Shown here: positions 8,373 through 17,553 of the stretch, piece by piece | Layout: each line of letters starts with the position of its first letter | Position numbering within the stretch: the first letter of the stretch is position 1 | Notes under the pieces: model-generated | What the model was told of the DNA's origin: nothing | Seen by the model: the letters and a program-made list of their open reading frames with translations, nothing else | Database searches by the model: none | Position numbers and translations under genes: made by a program | DNA from: Pseudomonas cremoricolorata DSM 17059 = NBRC 16634 | Lineage (GTDB): Bacteria > Pseudomonadota > Gammaproteobacteria > Pseudomonadales > Pseudomonadaceae | Length of the DNA stretch: 64,000 nucleotides | Assembly: GCF_000425745.1 (NCBI RefSeq) | Contig: NZ_AUEA01000003.1 | Span: 408,036-472,035, forward strand | Direction: 5' to 3'

Positions 8373-8552
8373 TCAGTGGCCCAGGCTTTCGGAATTGACG
8401 CGCCCCTGACGGCGACCGGTGTCTTGCGCGGTCGACTCATGCTCGCCGTCGCGCGCATGATCCGGACGCTGGGCATCGTTGTCGCGGGGCTGTTCACCGG
8501 AGGTGTCGGAGCCGCAGCCTGTGCGTTGATCGTCTGGTGTGGGGTTGGGCAT
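8373..8552 (-). CDS. 59-residue hydrophilic hypothetical protein
   Basis: An ATG at 8552 follows a strong Shine-Dalgarno sequence (GAGGAGG, 5 bases upstream) and opens a 59-codon frame ending in TGA at 8373. The product is highly polar and probably disordered (MPNPTPDDQRTGCGSDTSGE, then DGEHESTAQDTGRRQGR). It resembles in style another small polar protein encoded at 53918-54133. No function can be assigned. The ribosome-binding site is the main evidence that it is real. Confidence 0.5.
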   Translation of the reverse strand: MPNPTPDDQRTGCGSDTSGEQPRDNDAQRPDHARDGEHESTAQDTGRRQGRVNSESLGH

Positions 8553-8605
8553 GGTGCCTCCTCAGCCTTTGCTGTGTTCAGGGGAACGTTGACTGCATCA
8601 GCGCT

Positions 8606-9712
8606 TCATTGCGTCGGCGATTCGGTGTTGATGTACGCCGGGCGTGGCGCCAGGGTGAAGGCGCGGCGCTGCTCGCGCTTGGCATGCGCACGTGCTGGCA
8701 GCGGCTCGAGGGTTTGCGCCGTGCCGGTCTCGAGTGCGCGCTCGATGGCCATGATCACCCGCACGTCGCGCCAGCCCTCCTCGCCATCGGGCTCCGGCGC
8801 CTGGTTGCGCAGGATGCAGTCGGAAAAGTACGCGGTCTCGCCAGCGAACTGATCGACCACCGGGCTGACATGCACGCGGTTGTCGCCTTCCAGTTCCGCG
8901 TGATACTTGATCGCCACACCTTCGCCATAGCCAAAGCACGGTGAGGCATCGATCAGCCCTTCGCTACCCAGCAAGGTGAAGCGCTCGGCGTCGGGCAATG
9001 TGTAGCTGACGGTGAACTGGGCCAGGCGCTCATCGGCGAAACGCAGGCTGACGGTCACGGTGTCCCAGGTATTGATGGCGCTGTCCGGGCTGCGCACGCC
9101 CATGGCCATCACCTCGATGGGCTCGGCGTTGAACAGTTGCCGCACCATGTTCAGCGGATACGGCCCCATGTCCAGTACCGGGCCTGCGGCGAAGCCGTCC
9201 TGGGCGCGGTGGTTGCTCGGTTTGACGGTCTGGGTGAAGGTCGAGGTGAACAGCCGTGGATCGCCGAAATCGCCAGCCTGGACACGCTCGATCATGTCCA
9301 GGGTGCCCGGCTCGCTGTGCAGGCGGTAAGCGATCATCAGCTTGGCGCCGGAGCGGCGCGCCGCCTCGAGCATGGCCTGGCAGTCCTCTTCGGTGCTGGC
9401 CATGGGTTTTTCCAACAGCACGTGGATGCCGGCTTCGAGCGCCGGCACGACGAACTCGCGGTGGCGGAAGTTGGGCGTCGCCACATACAGCGCATCGACC
9501 ACATCGGCCGCCAGCAGCTCGTCGAACTGCTCGTAGGCATAGGCCTTGAGGCCGTAGCGCTGGGCGAGCTGGTCGGCTTTTTGCGGATCACCGGTGACCA
9601 ACGCGGTCATCACCGAGTTGTCGGTCTGAGCGACGCCGGGCATGAACGCCCCCTGGGAAATCGAGCCCCCGCCGACTACGCCGTAGCGGATCTTGCCATC
9701 TGCACTGGGCAT
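8606..9712 (-). CDS. Gfo/Idh/MocA family oxidoreductase
   Basis: This 368-residue protein has an N-terminal Rossmann domain (IRYGVVGGGSISQGAF), the family EKP motif in HVLLEKPMASTEEDC where Lys acts in catalysis, and the C-terminal alpha/beta domain (GPVLDMGPYPLNMVRQLF). Members oxidise or reduce sugars and related polyols with NAD(P). The substrate is not apparent and no sugar-transport genes are nearby. The start at 9712 is supported by AGGAGG directly upstream; an upstream in-frame start at 9748 lacks this. It probably forms its own unit, possibly with the small gene at 8373-8552 that follows it. Confidence 0.9.
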   Translation of the reverse strand: MPSADGKIRYGVVGGGSISQGAFMPGVAQTDNSVMTALVTGDPQKADQLAQRYGLKAYAYEQFDELLAADVVDALYVATPNFRHREFVVPALEAGIHVLLEKPMASTEEDCQAMLEAARRSGAKLMIAYRLHSEPGTLDMIERVQAGDFGDPRLFTSTFTQTVKPSNHRAQDGFAAGPVLDMGPYPLNMVRQLFNAEPIEVMAMGVRSPDSAINTWDTVTVSLRFADERLAQFTVSYTLPDAERFTLLGSEGLIDASPCFGYGEGVAIKYHAELEGDNRVHVSPVVDQFAGETAYFSDCILRNQAPEPDGEEGWRDVRVIMAIERALETGTAQTLEPLPARAHAKREQRRAFTLAPRPAYINTESPTQ

Positions 9713-9825
9713 GCGTGCCTCCTGTTCGCGATCAAAAAATGCATTCACGAGACAGTTGGCAATGCGCCTGGCAAGCGGGTTCCATCTTTATCGCAGGGCG
9801 CGGGCCAACCTGTGCGCCTGCGCGG

Positions 9826-10719
9826 TCACTGCAACCACGGTGGTGGCGGCTCTTCGCCCTTGCTCGGGCCGTTTTCGGCTTCTTCGCGGGCGGCGCGGCG
9901 CCGCGCGTCGTCGGCGCGGGCAGCGTCGATTTCGCGCAGCACCCCGTCTACATCGGCGTCGTGGTCGTCATCGGCGAACTGCCCGGTCAGCGCAGAATCA
10001 GGACGCAACTCGCCGGCCTGGTACAACGCCCACATCTCGCGGGCGTAGCGCGTGGCCTTGAGCTCCGGGGCGAACTGGGCGAAGTAATCACGCATATTGC
10101 CGACATCACGCTCGAGCATGCTGAAGGCATGGTTGTTGCCGGCAGCATCCACCGCCTGCGGCAAGTCGATGATCACCGGGCCATCGGGCCCCAGCAGCAC
10201 GTTGAACTCGGACAGGTCGCCGTGGACCAGGCCTGCGCAGAGCATCAGCACGATCTGCTGGATGACGAAGGCGTGATAGTCACGGGCCTGGTCGGCCTCA
10301 AGATGAACGTCGTTGAGCCGTGGCGCGGCGTCGCCGTTGCCATCGACCACCAGCTCCATGAGCAACACGCCATCGAGAAAGTCGTAGGGCTTGGGCACCC
10401 GGACCCCGGCACTGGCCAGGCGGAACAGCGCCGCCACTTCAGCGTTCTGCCAGGCTTGCTCGGCCTCGCGGCGGCCGTACTTGGAGCCATTGCTCATGGC
10501 CCTGGCCTGGCGACTGTTGCGCACCTTGCGGCCTTCCTGATACTGCGCGGCCTGGCGGAAGCTGCGTTTGCTGGCCTCCTTGTAGACCTTGGCGCAGCGC
10601 ACCTGATTGCCGCAGCGCACGACATACACGGCAGCTTCCTTTCCACTCATCAACGGGCGCAGGACCTCGTCGACCAGGCCGTCCTCGATCAGCGGTTCAA
10701 TTCGTTTTGGCGTCTTCAT
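9826..10719 (-). CDS. RIO-like serine protein kinase
   Basis: This 297-residue protein is a bacterial RIO1-type atypical kinase. It shows the ATP-binding segment (MSGKEAAVYVVRCGNQVRCAK, with the phosphate-binding Lys), the catalytic loop HGDLSEFNVL with Asp and Asn, and the metal-binding IIDLPQAVD corresponding to DFPQ in other members. The C-terminal 30 residues are acidic and proline-rich. Such single-domain RIO kinases are common in Pseudomonas, but their substrates are largely unknown. It has its own promoter region and stands alone on the minus strand. Confidence 0.9.
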   Translation of the reverse strand: MKTPKRIEPLIEDGLVDEVLRPLMSGKEAAVYVVRCGNQVRCAKVYKEASKRSFRQAAQYQEGRKVRNSRQARAMSNGSKYGRREAEQAWQNAEVAALFRLASAGVRVPKPYDFLDGVLLMELVVDGNGDAAPRLNDVHLEADQARDYHAFVIQQIVLMLCAGLVHGDLSEFNVLLGPDGPVIIDLPQAVDAAGNNHAFSMLERDVGNMRDYFAQFAPELKATRYAREMWALYQAGELRPDSALTGQFADDDHDADVDGVLREIDAARADDARRRAAREEAENGPSKGEEPPPPWLQ

Positions 10720-10957
10720 CAGCTCTGCTTATAGGGGCCTGTCCGGGCGGCCATGTCTGGATGGACGCCCATCCTCTCACAGCGGGGAATAACTTGCTCG
10801 GGCGAGCGGTGCTGCGCGCCTGGCGTGGAAAAAAATCGACAAACCGCTGAATTATTTAGTGTCCAATTGTATCTCACCCCTTAGACCCGGGCCTCTGGCC
10901 AGCACATCTGGTAGTCGCTGCTCGATCGAGCCCGGCACGTAAAAGGAAGAGAACGGT

Positions 10958-12460
10958 ATGAAATCACGCAAGAAGAAGGTCAGCCCGATCGGGCTCAAGG
11001 ACATCACCATCGTCGACGATGTGAAGATGCGCAAAGCCATCTCCGCCGCGGCGCTGGGCAACGCCATGGAATGGTTCGACTTCGGCGTCTATGGCTTCGT
11101 CGCCTTCGTCCTCGGCAAGGTGTTCTTCCCCAACGCCGACCCCAGCGTGCAGATGATCGCAGCGCTGGCCACCTTCTCCGTGCCGTTCCTGCTGCGCCCG
11201 CTGGGCGGGGTGGTATTCGGCGCCATCGGCGACCGCCTCGGACGACAGAAAGTGCTGGCCGCGACCATCATCATCATGTCGCTGAGCACCTTCGCCATCG
11301 GCATCATCCCCTCGTATGAATCGATAGGCATCTGGGCGCCGATCCTGCTGTTGCTGGCGAAGATGGCCCAGGGCTTCTCGGTCGGCGGCGAATACACCGG
11401 CGCCTCGATCTTCGTCGCCGAGTACGCTCCGGACCGCCGCCGCGGCTTCCTGGGTAGCTGGCTGGACTTTGGTTCGATTGCCGGCTTCGTGATGGGCGCA
11501 GGCCTGGTGGTGCTGATCCAGAGCGTGGTGACCGAAGAGCAGTTCTTCGAATGGGGCTGGCGCCTGCCGTTCCTGCTGGCCCTGCCACTGGGTGTGATCG
11601 GCCTGTACCTGCGACATGCCGCCGAAGAAACCCCGGCTTTCCAGCAGCATGTCGAGAGCCTGGAACAGGGCGACCGTGACGGCCTGGCATCTGGCCCGAA
11701 AGTGTCGTTCAAAGAGATCGCCACCAAGCACTGGCGTAGCCTGCTGACCTGTATCGGTGTGGTCATCGCGACCAACGTCACCTACTACATGCTGCTCACC
11801 TACATGCCCAGCTACCTCACCCACAACCTGCAATACAGCGAAAGCAATGGGGTGCTGATCATCATCGCGATCATGGTCGGCATGCTCTTCGTGCAGCCGG
11901 TGATCGGTTTCCTCAGCGATAAGTTTGGCCGTCGTCCGTTCATTCTGACCGGCAGCATCGGCCTGTTCGTGCTGGCCATTCCGGCCTTCCACATGATCAC
12001 CAGCGGCAGCACCGGGCTGATCTTTGCCGGTTTGCTGATGCTGGCCATCCTGCTGAACTTCTTCATCGGCGTAATGGCCTCGACCTTGCCGGCCATGTTC
12101 CCGACGCACATTCGCTACAGCGCCTTGGCCAGTGCCTTCAACATCTCGGTGCTGATCGCCGGTGTCACCCCAACCGTCGCCGCCTGGCTGGTGGAAACCA
12201 CCAACAACCTGTTCATGCCGGCCTACTACCTGATGACCATCGCCGTGATCGGCTTCATCACCGCCGTGACCATGAAGGAAACCGCCAACAAGCCGCTGCG
12301 TGGCGCTGCACCGGCCGCCTCGGACATCGAGGAAGCCCGCGAGCTGCTGCAAGAGCACCACGACACCATCGAGCAGAAGATCGAGGACATCGACGAGCAG
12401 ATCGCCGAGCTCGAAGCCAAGCGCGCCACCCTGGCGCAGCAGCACCCGCGTATCGACTGA
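10958..12460 (+). CDS. proP: ProP-like MFS osmolyte transporter
   Basis: This 500-residue major-facilitator permease has 12 predicted membrane helices. It carries the metabolite:H+ symporter signatures GNAMEWFDFGVYGF in helix 1, GDRLGRQK in loop 2-3 and GEYTGASIFVAEYAPDRRRG around helices 4-5. It ends in a long cytoplasmic helix (IEEARELLQEHHDTIEQKIE and onward) with heptad spacing, matching the coiled-coil tail that tunes osmosensing in E. coli ProP. It should import proline, glycine betaine and similar compatible solutes with protons in hyperosmotic medium. An AAGGAAGAG lies upstream of ATG 10958. The 238-base upstream region presumably holds its promoter. Confidence 0.88.
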   Translation: MKSRKKKVSPIGLKDITIVDDVKMRKAISAAALGNAMEWFDFGVYGFVAFVLGKVFFPNADPSVQMIAALATFSVPFLLRPLGGVVFGAIGDRLGRQKVLAATIIIMSLSTFAIGIIPSYESIGIWAPILLLLAKMAQGFSVGGEYTGASIFVAEYAPDRRRGFLGSWLDFGSIAGFVMGAGLVVLIQSVVTEEQFFEWGWRLPFLLALPLGVIGLYLRHAAEETPAFQQHVESLEQGDRDGLASGPKVSFKEIATKHWRSLLTCIGVVIATNVTYYMLLTYMPSYLTHNLQYSESNGVLIIIAIMVGMLFVQPVIGFLSDKFGRRPFILTGSIGLFVLAIPAFHMITSGSTGLIFAGLLMLAILLNFFIGVMASTLPAMFPTHIRYSALASAFNISVLIAGVTPTVAAWLVETTNNLFMPAYYLMTIAVIGFITAVTMKETANKPLRGAAPAASDIEEARELLQEHHDTIEQKIEDIDEQIAELEAKRATLAQQHPRID

Positions 12461-12671
12461 TCCGCAGCGTTGACCACGGGCCGCCCTGCGGCCCATGGAC
12501 TGCGCAGCAGTCCCAATCCCGCCGGATCAACGCTGAGCGCCGACTCCAACACCAGCGCGACCTCCTCCCCCGCATTTCGTCCAAAAATCGCCGACCGCTC
12601 AAGCTCAAGGGTTTGCCTATCGCCGATGGGCCGTTATCCTAGGCCACTCCCGCAAAGGAGCCGCTTCCCCG

Positions 12672-13397
12672 ATGATCGTTTTACGGCCTTTCTGGCTGCT
12701 CGGCGCAGCCTTGCTGCTGAGCCCGCTGGTGCAGGCCCAGCAAATCCAGCGCGAACTGGGCGACTTCGATTTCAAGCTCGCCACCACCCCGACCCGCAGC
12801 ATGGCCGAAGGGCTGATCTCGCCGAGCGCGGTGGGCACCTTCCATGGCGGCGTCGACCTGAGCCACGCCAATGGCCTGTACTTCGGCCAGTACGCACCGA
12901 GCATGGGCCTGACCAAGTCCTCGACCCTCAAGCTCGACAACTACTTCGGCTACAAGCAACCGCTGAGCGGTGATCTGGGTTATGAGGTGGGAGTGATTCA
13001 CTACAGCTACCCGACCCTGGCGGCGAACAATAGCTACGCCCTGTATGGCGGTCTGTCGTTGCTGGGTCGGCGGATCGGCGGGGCGTTCAATGACAAACCG
13101 AGCAACCGCACCGGCACGCTGTTCGCCAACCTCGGGCGGCTGCCGCTGTTCGGTGTCGATCTCAGCGTGAAAGTCGCCCACCATCAGTTCAGCACGCCCT
13201 ACACCATCGGTGACGGCAGCCGGGTCGATGGCTTCAGTGACTGGTCGCTGAAGTTCTCGCGCCCCTGGCGGGGTGTCGACCTCAACCTCACCTGGAGCAA
13301 CTCCAACCTCTCGGGCAGCGGCTGCGATGCCTATTCAGGCATCAACAACACCTGCGACAGCATGGTCACGCTGAAGGCCCAGCGCAGCTTTTTCTGA
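12672..13397 (+). CDS. TorF-family putative outer-membrane porin
   Basis: This 241-residue protein has a signal peptide (LRPFWLLGAALLLSPLVQA, cut before QQIQREL). The rest is rich in alternating aromatic and polar beta strands (GTFHGGVDLSHANGLYFGQY, LKLDNYFGYKQPL, YEVGVIHYSYP), and it ends in Phe-Phe as outer-membrane barrels do. This fits the conserved hypothetical TorF/Gcw_chp family of putative porins. The transported compound is unknown. It follows proP by about 210 bases that contain only a GC-rich hairpin (gggccgc/gcggccc near 12480), so it is probably independently transcribed. Confidence 0.8.
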   Translation: MIVLRPFWLLGAALLLSPLVQAQQIQRELGDFDFKLATTPTRSMAEGLISPSAVGTFHGGVDLSHANGLYFGQYAPSMGLTKSSTLKLDNYFGYKQPLSGDLGYEVGVIHYSYPTLAANNSYALYGGLSLLGRRIGGAFNDKPSNRTGTLFANLGRLPLFGVDLSVKVAHHQFSTPYTIGDGSRVDGFSDWSLKFSRPWRGVDLNLTWSNSNLSGSGCDAYSGINNTCDSMVTLKAQRSFF

Positions 13398-13421
13398 GGG
13401 TTGAGTCACTTGCAAGAAGGG

Positions 13422-13450
13422 CGTTGGCGGGTGAGCCCGCCCCCACAGAG
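13422..13450 (+). repeat. REP-like palindromic element
   Basis: GGCGGGTGAGCCCGCC followed by CCCACAG resembles the P. putida repetitive extragenic palindrome core (GCGGG-TRA-GCCCGC then TCCCACAG). It lies between the convergent porin and mqo genes, the usual site for these repeats. Only this copy was seen in the window. Confidence 0.5.
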
Positions 13451-13469
13451 TGAGAGCGGGCGGTGACGG

Positions 13470-15122
13470 TTACAGATTCAGGTCGGCATCGGCATCGACA
13501 TTCTTCTGCTTGAGCGGGTCGATGTGCTCGGGATTGGCCGGGTCCTGACGCTTGTCGATCTGCGGCGGCGGGGTCAGTTGTAGAACCTCGCTGGTGTATT
13601 CCCACTCCTCCTGGACCTTGACCGGGTCGTCGTTGAGGTGGGTGCCATAGGACGGCACGATCTGCTTGACCTTGCCCTGCCATTCAGGCGAAGCGAGACG
13701 CTCCTTGAACACCCGCTGCAGCACGTCGAGCATGATCGGCGGCGCGGTCGAGGCACCTGGCGAGGCGCCGAGCAGGCCGGCAATGCTGCCGTCCTTAGAT
13801 GCCACCACTTCGGTACCGAGCTTTAGTACGCCGCCCAGCTCTGGGTCTTTCTTGATGATCTGCACGCGCTGCCCGGCCTGCCACAGGCGCCAGTCTTCTT
13901 TCTTGGCATGCGGGAAGTAGGTTTGCAGGGCATTGAAGCGGTCATCGTCAGACTGCATCACCTGGCTGACCAGGTACTTGACCAGGTCGAACTCACGCAC
14001 CCCGACGCGCACCATCGGCCAGGTGTTGTGCAGCGACATGCTGCCGAACAGATCGAGCAGCGAGCCTTCCTTGAGGAACTTGGTCGAGAAGGTGGCGAAG
14101 GGGCCGAACAGGATCACCCGCTTGCCGTCCAGCACCCGGGTGTCGAGGTGCGGCACCGACATGGGCGGCGCGCCGGAGGCAGCGATGCCGTAGGCCTTGG
14201 CCATGTGCTGCATGGCGATGTCCTGTTTGTCGGTAACCAGGAACGAGCCACCGACCGGGAAGCCGGCGTAGTCCTTGGCTTCCGGGATGCCGGATTTCTG
14301 CAGCAGGGTCAACGCCTTGCCACCGGCGCCGATGAACAGGAACTTGGTATCGGTCGCGCCCTTGCTGCCGTCCTTGAGGTTCTTGTACTCCACCCGCCAG
14401 GTGCCGTCGTCGTTGCGTGAGATGTCCTGCACCTCGGTGGAGACCTTGAGGTCGAAGTTCGGTCGGCTTTGCAGGTAGCTGACGTACTGGCGGGTGATTT
14501 CGCCGAAGTTGACGTCGGTGCCGATCGGCGTCCAGGTCACGGCCAGCTTCTGGTTCGGGTCACGCCCTTCCATCATCAGCGGCACCCACTTGGCGATCTG
14601 CGCGTGGTCTTCGGAATATTGCATCGGGCGGAACAGCGGGCTGGCCTGCAACGCCTCATAGCGCTTCTTGAGGAAGCGAATGTTGTCATCGCCCCAGACG
14701 AAGCTCATGTGCGGCGTCGAGTTGATGAACGAGCGCGGGTTCTTCAGCACGCCCTGCTTGACCTGCCAGGCGAGAAATTGCCGGGTGATCTGGAACGACT
14801 CGTTGATCTCCACCGCCTTGGTGATGTCGATCTTGCCGTCTTTTTCCGGGGTGTAGTTCAGCTCGGCCAGGGCCGAGTGACCGGTGCCGGCGTTGTTCCA
14901 GCCGTTGGAGCTTTCCTCGGCGACCTTGTCCAGGCGCTCGACCATCTCCATCGACCAGTCTGGCTGCAGCTCGTTGAGCCACACCGCCAGGGTCGAACTC
15001 ATGATGCCGCCACCGATCAGCAGCACATCCACCTGCTTGGTTTCGGCCGCCTGGGCATTGCCTGCGGCGATCGCCAACGCTAGCCCTGCCAGCGCGCCAT
15101 GCCTGATGTTCCTGACCTTCAT
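13470..15122 (-). CDS. mqo: malate:quinone oxidoreductase
   Basis: This 550-residue flavoprotein oxidises L-malate to oxaloacetate and passes electrons to ubiquinone. The FAD-binding motif is [19 protein letters not shown], followed by the family signature [20 protein letters not shown], and later by [17 protein letters not shown] and [10 protein letters not shown]. Unlike the E. coli enzyme it begins with a signal-like segment ([17 protein letters not shown]), as in other Pseudomonas Mqo proteins. The start at 15122 has a GAGGGAG upstream; a longer start at 15173 is less likely. The C-terminal tail (residues 520-550) is polar and rich in Asp/Lys. It appears monocistronic. Confidence 0.93.
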   Translation of the reverse strand: MKVRNIRHGALAGLALAIAAGNAQAAETKQVDVLLIGGGIMSSTLAVWLNELQPDWSMEMVERLDKVAEESSNGWNNAGTGHSALAELNYTPEKDGKIDITKAVEINESFQITRQFLAWQVKQGVLKNPRSFINSTPHMSFVWGDDNIRFLKKRYEALQASPLFRPMQYSEDHAQIAKWVPLMMEGRDPNQKLAVTWTPIGTDVNFGEITRQYVSYLQSRPNFDLKVSTEVQDISRNDDGTWRVEYKNLKDGSKGATDTKFLFIGAGGKALTLLQKSGIPEAKDYAGFPVGGSFLVTDKQDIAMQHMAKAYGIAASGAPPMSVPHLDTRVLDGKRVILFGPFATFSTKFLKEGSLLDLFGSMSLHNTWPMVRVGVREFDLVKYLVSQVMQSDDDRFNALQTYFPHAKKEDWRLWQAGQRVQIIKKDPELGGVLKLGTEVVASKDGSIAGLLGASPGASTAPPIMLDVLQRVFKERLASPEWQGKVKQIVPSYGTHLNDDPVKVQEEWEYTSEVLQLTPPPQIDKRQDPANPEHIDPLKQKNVDADADLNL

Positions 15123-15425
15123 GTTTTCTCCCTCGGGAACGACAGCGTCCCGATCTACCATGTTTAACCCCATTCACGCGCCGCTGCCTGCATGCAACCC
15201 ATGCATGACAGCCGCCACAACCTCCTGGCAATGGCGCGCAAGCCTGGGCGAGCGAACGCCCGCCGACCCGCGACGTGTGCTGTTGAGGCCCGCAGGCAGG
15301 CAGTAGTTCCCCAGCGTAGTGCTGGGCTATTACCCCAGCGGCATCTACTACTGGCCTGCGTACCCATGGAACAGACGAATCAGCTCGTCCGACCACCAGC
15401 ACTTGCCAGTGGGGCATTCTGCCAA
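15123..15425. other. intergenic region between mqo and the radical SAM gene
   Basis: This 303-base stretch separates two divergent genes. It contains the mqo upstream region and, near 15190-15210, a TGCATGCAACCCATGCATGA segment with two overlapping TGCATG palindromes. I see no convincing coding region: short open frames here lack ribosome-binding sites. The LexA site that follows is listed separately. Confidence 0.5.
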
Positions 15426-15445
15426 TACTGTATGAATATTCAGTA
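15426..15445 (+). promoter_or_regulatory. LexA (SOS) box
   Basis: TACTGTATGAATATTCAGTA has the exact CTG-N10-CAG core and outer TA pairs of the enterobacterial and pseudomonad LexA consensus (TACTGTATATATATACAGTA), and most inner bases agree. It ends 14 bases before the ATG of the radical SAM gene, so a bound repressor would block its transcription. This places the two downstream genes in the DNA-damage response. Confidence 0.8.
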
Positions 15446-15459
15446 CAGAGAGTAGTCCG

Positions 15460-16680
15460 ATGGAGTTGATCGCCAAGCTGGGCATCCTCGCCGATGCCGC
15501 CAAGTACGACGCATCCTGCGCCAGCAGCGGTGCGCCTAAGCGCAGCTCACGCGGGCGCGACGGCCTGGGCGCGACCAATGGCATGGGCATCTGCCACAGT
15601 TACACCCCCGATGGGCGCTGTGTGTCGCTGCTGAAGATTCTGCTCACCAACTTCTGCCTGTATGACTGCCAGTACTGCGTCAACCGCCGCTCGAGCAACG
15701 TGCCACGCGCACGCTTCAGCCCTGAAGAGGTAGTGCGCCTGACCCTGGACTTCTACCGGCGCAACTGCATCAGCGGGCTGTTTCTGAGTTCCGGCATCAT
15801 CCGTTCGGCCGACTACACCATGGAGCAATTGATTCGCGTGGCGCGGCTGCTGCGCGAAGAACACAACTTCCGTGGCTACATTCATCTCAAGACCATTCCC
15901 GATGCCGACCCGATGCTGATCGAAGAAGCCGGGCGTCTGGCTGACCGGCTGAGCGTCAACATCGAGCTGCCCACCGATGAAAGCCTGCAACGCCTGGCCC
16001 CCGAGAAACAGGGCAGCACCATTCGCCAGGCCATGGGCGTGATTCATCGCGGCCAGCAGGCGGTGGCCGATCAGCCCAGGGCGCCGCGCTTCACGCCCGC
16101 CGGGCAAAGCACCCAGGTGATCGTCGGCGCCGACGCCACCGACGACAGCACGCTATTGCGTAATGCCGAATCGCTATACCAGGGCTTTGGCCTCAAGCGG
16201 GTGTACTACTCAGCGTTCAGCCCAATTCCCGACAGCCCCAATAGCGTGCCTCTGGCCGCTCCCCCCTTGCTGCGCGAACACCGCCTGTATCAGGCAGATT
16301 TTCTGTTGCGTGGCTACGGCTACAACGCCGGCGAGCTGTTCAAGAAGTCCACAAGCCTTGCGTTGGATATCGACCCCAAGCTCGCCTGGGCGCTGGAGAA
16401 TCGCGAGGTCTTCCCGATGGACCTCAACCGCGCGGAACCGACGCTGATGGCGCGGATTCCCGGCATCGGCCTGCGCAGTGTGCAGCGCCTGGTGGCATTG
16501 CGTCGCGAACGACGCATTCGCTACGACGACCTGATCCAGCTGCGCTGCGTGCTCGACAAGGCGCGGCCGTTCATCGTCACCAGCGACTATCGCCCAGCCG
16601 ACGCCGAGCAGCGCAGCGGCATGCTGCGGGCGCGACTGCGTGAGCCGCAGGCGCCGGTGCAGATGGGCTTGTGGGGATGA
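15460..16680 (+). CDS. putative DNA modification/repair radical SAM protein
   Basis: This 406-residue protein carries the radical SAM cluster motif C66-x3-C70-x2-C73 (NFCLYDCQYCVNR) and, near the C terminus, a helix-hairpin-helix DNA-binding segment (LMARIPGIGLRSVQRLVALR). This combination defines the TIGR03916-type radical SAM family proposed to act in DNA modification or repair. The middle region has ELPTDESLQRLAPEKQG, typical of the family. It overlaps the following TIGR03915-type gene by 4 bases (ATGA), the conserved pairing of the family. The LexA box just upstream fits induction by DNA damage. The reaction is not known. Confidence 0.9.
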   Translation: MELIAKLGILADAAKYDASCASSGAPKRSSRGRDGLGATNGMGICHSYTPDGRCVSLLKILLTNFCLYDCQYCVNRRSSNVPRARFSPEEVVRLTLDFYRRNCISGLFLSSGIIRSADYTMEQLIRVARLLREEHNFRGYIHLKTIPDADPMLIEEAGRLADRLSVNIELPTDESLQRLAPEKQGSTIRQAMGVIHRGQQAVADQPRAPRFTPAGQSTQVIVGADATDDSTLLRNAESLYQGFGLKRVYYSAFSPIPDSPNSVPLAAPPLLREHRLYQADFLLRGYGYNAGELFKKSTSLALDIDPKLAWALENREVFPMDLNRAEPTLMARIPGIGLRSVQRLVALRRERRIRYDDLIQLRCVLDKARPFIVTSDYRPADAEQRSGMLRARLREPQAPVQMGLWG

Positions 16681-17510
16681 TCGCGCTCGATTGCGATGAC
16701 CTGTTCGGCACCTGGCGCGCTCAAGCGCGCAGGCTGCTCAGCCATGGCATCGACCCGGCCCAGGTGACTTGGGCACAAGGCCCCACCGATGACCTGCTGG
16801 CCATACCGGCGCCGTTGCCCGAGGCGCCCGGGCCGTTCCAGGGCAAGGTGCCCGCGGCCTTGCTCGAACAGCTCGAACAGGCCGCGCGCTACCACGGCGA
16901 GCAGCGCTGGAACTTGCTTTATGAAGTGCTCTGGCGGGTGGCCCATGGCGACCGCACGGCGATGATGGCCGGTGATCGCCTGGGCAGCGAATTGCAGCGG
17001 CGCATCAAACAGGTGCGCCGCGAAGCCCATCACCTGCATGCCTTCGCCCGCTTCGTGCCGTTGCCGGCGCCATTGGCCGAGCAATTGCAGCTCGATCTGG
17101 TGGCCTGGCACGACCCGGCCCACGACATTCTGGCCAGCGCCAGCGGCCATTTCGCCGAACGTCTCGGTCGCCAGCGCTGGTTGATCGCCACGCCGCGCGA
17201 TGGCGTGCGCTTCGATGGCGAACAGATGGACTACCAGCGCCAGTGCCCGGCGCAGTGGCAGCAATGGGCGCAGCATGCCGACGACCCCGGCGCCGAGCTG
17301 TGGCGCACCTACTATCGGCACATCTTCAATCCGGCGCGGCTCAACCCCGATGTGCTGCGCCAGCACATGCCCGGGCGATTCTGGCGCCATCTGCCCGAGG
17401 GCATGCTGATTCCACAGTTGGTGGGCCAGGCCCGCCACGGCAAGCAGCGCGACGGCCAGGCGCCGGAGGTGGCGCGCCAGCAGGGCAAGCAGATCGGCAA
17501 GCGAGAATGA
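16677..17510 (+). CDS. TIGR03915-type putative DNA repair/metabolism protein
   Basis: This 277-residue protein matches the DUF4130/TIGR03915 family that accompanies the radical SAM partner. Recognisable segments are IALDCDDLFGTWRAQARRLL at the start, MMAGDRLGSELQRRIKQVRREAHHL in part, FVPLPAPLAEQLQLDLV, and FAERLGRQRWLIATPRDG. Members are often found with, or fused to, uracil-DNA glycosylase-like (UdgX) domains; no such domain is present here, so only the two-gene form occurs. The C-terminal 70 residues contain WRTYYRHIFNPARLNPD, likely a nucleic-acid or partner contact. The ATG at 16677 overlaps the upstream stop; an in-frame GTG at 16671 is the alternative. Confidence 0.85.
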   Translation: MIALDCDDLFGTWRAQARRLLSHGIDPAQVTWAQGPTDDLLAIPAPLPEAPGPFQGKVPAALLEQLEQAARYHGEQRWNLLYEVLWRVAHGDRTAMMAGDRLGSELQRRIKQVRREAHHLHAFARFVPLPAPLAEQLQLDLVAWHDPAHDILASASGHFAERLGRQRWLIATPRDGVRFDGEQMDYQRQCPAQWQQWAQHADDPGAELWRTYYRHIFNPARLNPDVLRQHMPGRFWRHLPEGMLIPQLVGQARHGKQRDGQAPEVARQQGKQIGKRE

Positions 17511-17516
17511 GGATTA

Positions 17517-17537
17517 CAGGCGCCTGAACGGCGCCCG
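17517..17537. terminator. hairpin between convergent genes
   Basis: GGCGCC (17519-17524), a 5-base loop and GGCGCC (17530-17535) form a GC-rich stem between the converging TIGR03915-type gene and crtE. No T-run follows in either direction, so it is a modest terminator candidate. Confidence 0.35.
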
Positions 17538-17553
17538 TTAGGGCCTGGCGGGG

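Noticed and set aside
10964..12496. 510-codon minus-strand open frame opposite proP
   Set aside because: The plus strand encodes an unmistakable MFS permease. The antisense product is Gly/Gln/His/Asp-rich without motifs.
12476..12500. GGGCCGC/GCGGCCC hairpin after proP as a terminator
   Set aside because: The stem is short and there is no T-run; it could be by chance in such GC-rich DNA, so it is only mentioned in the porin entry.
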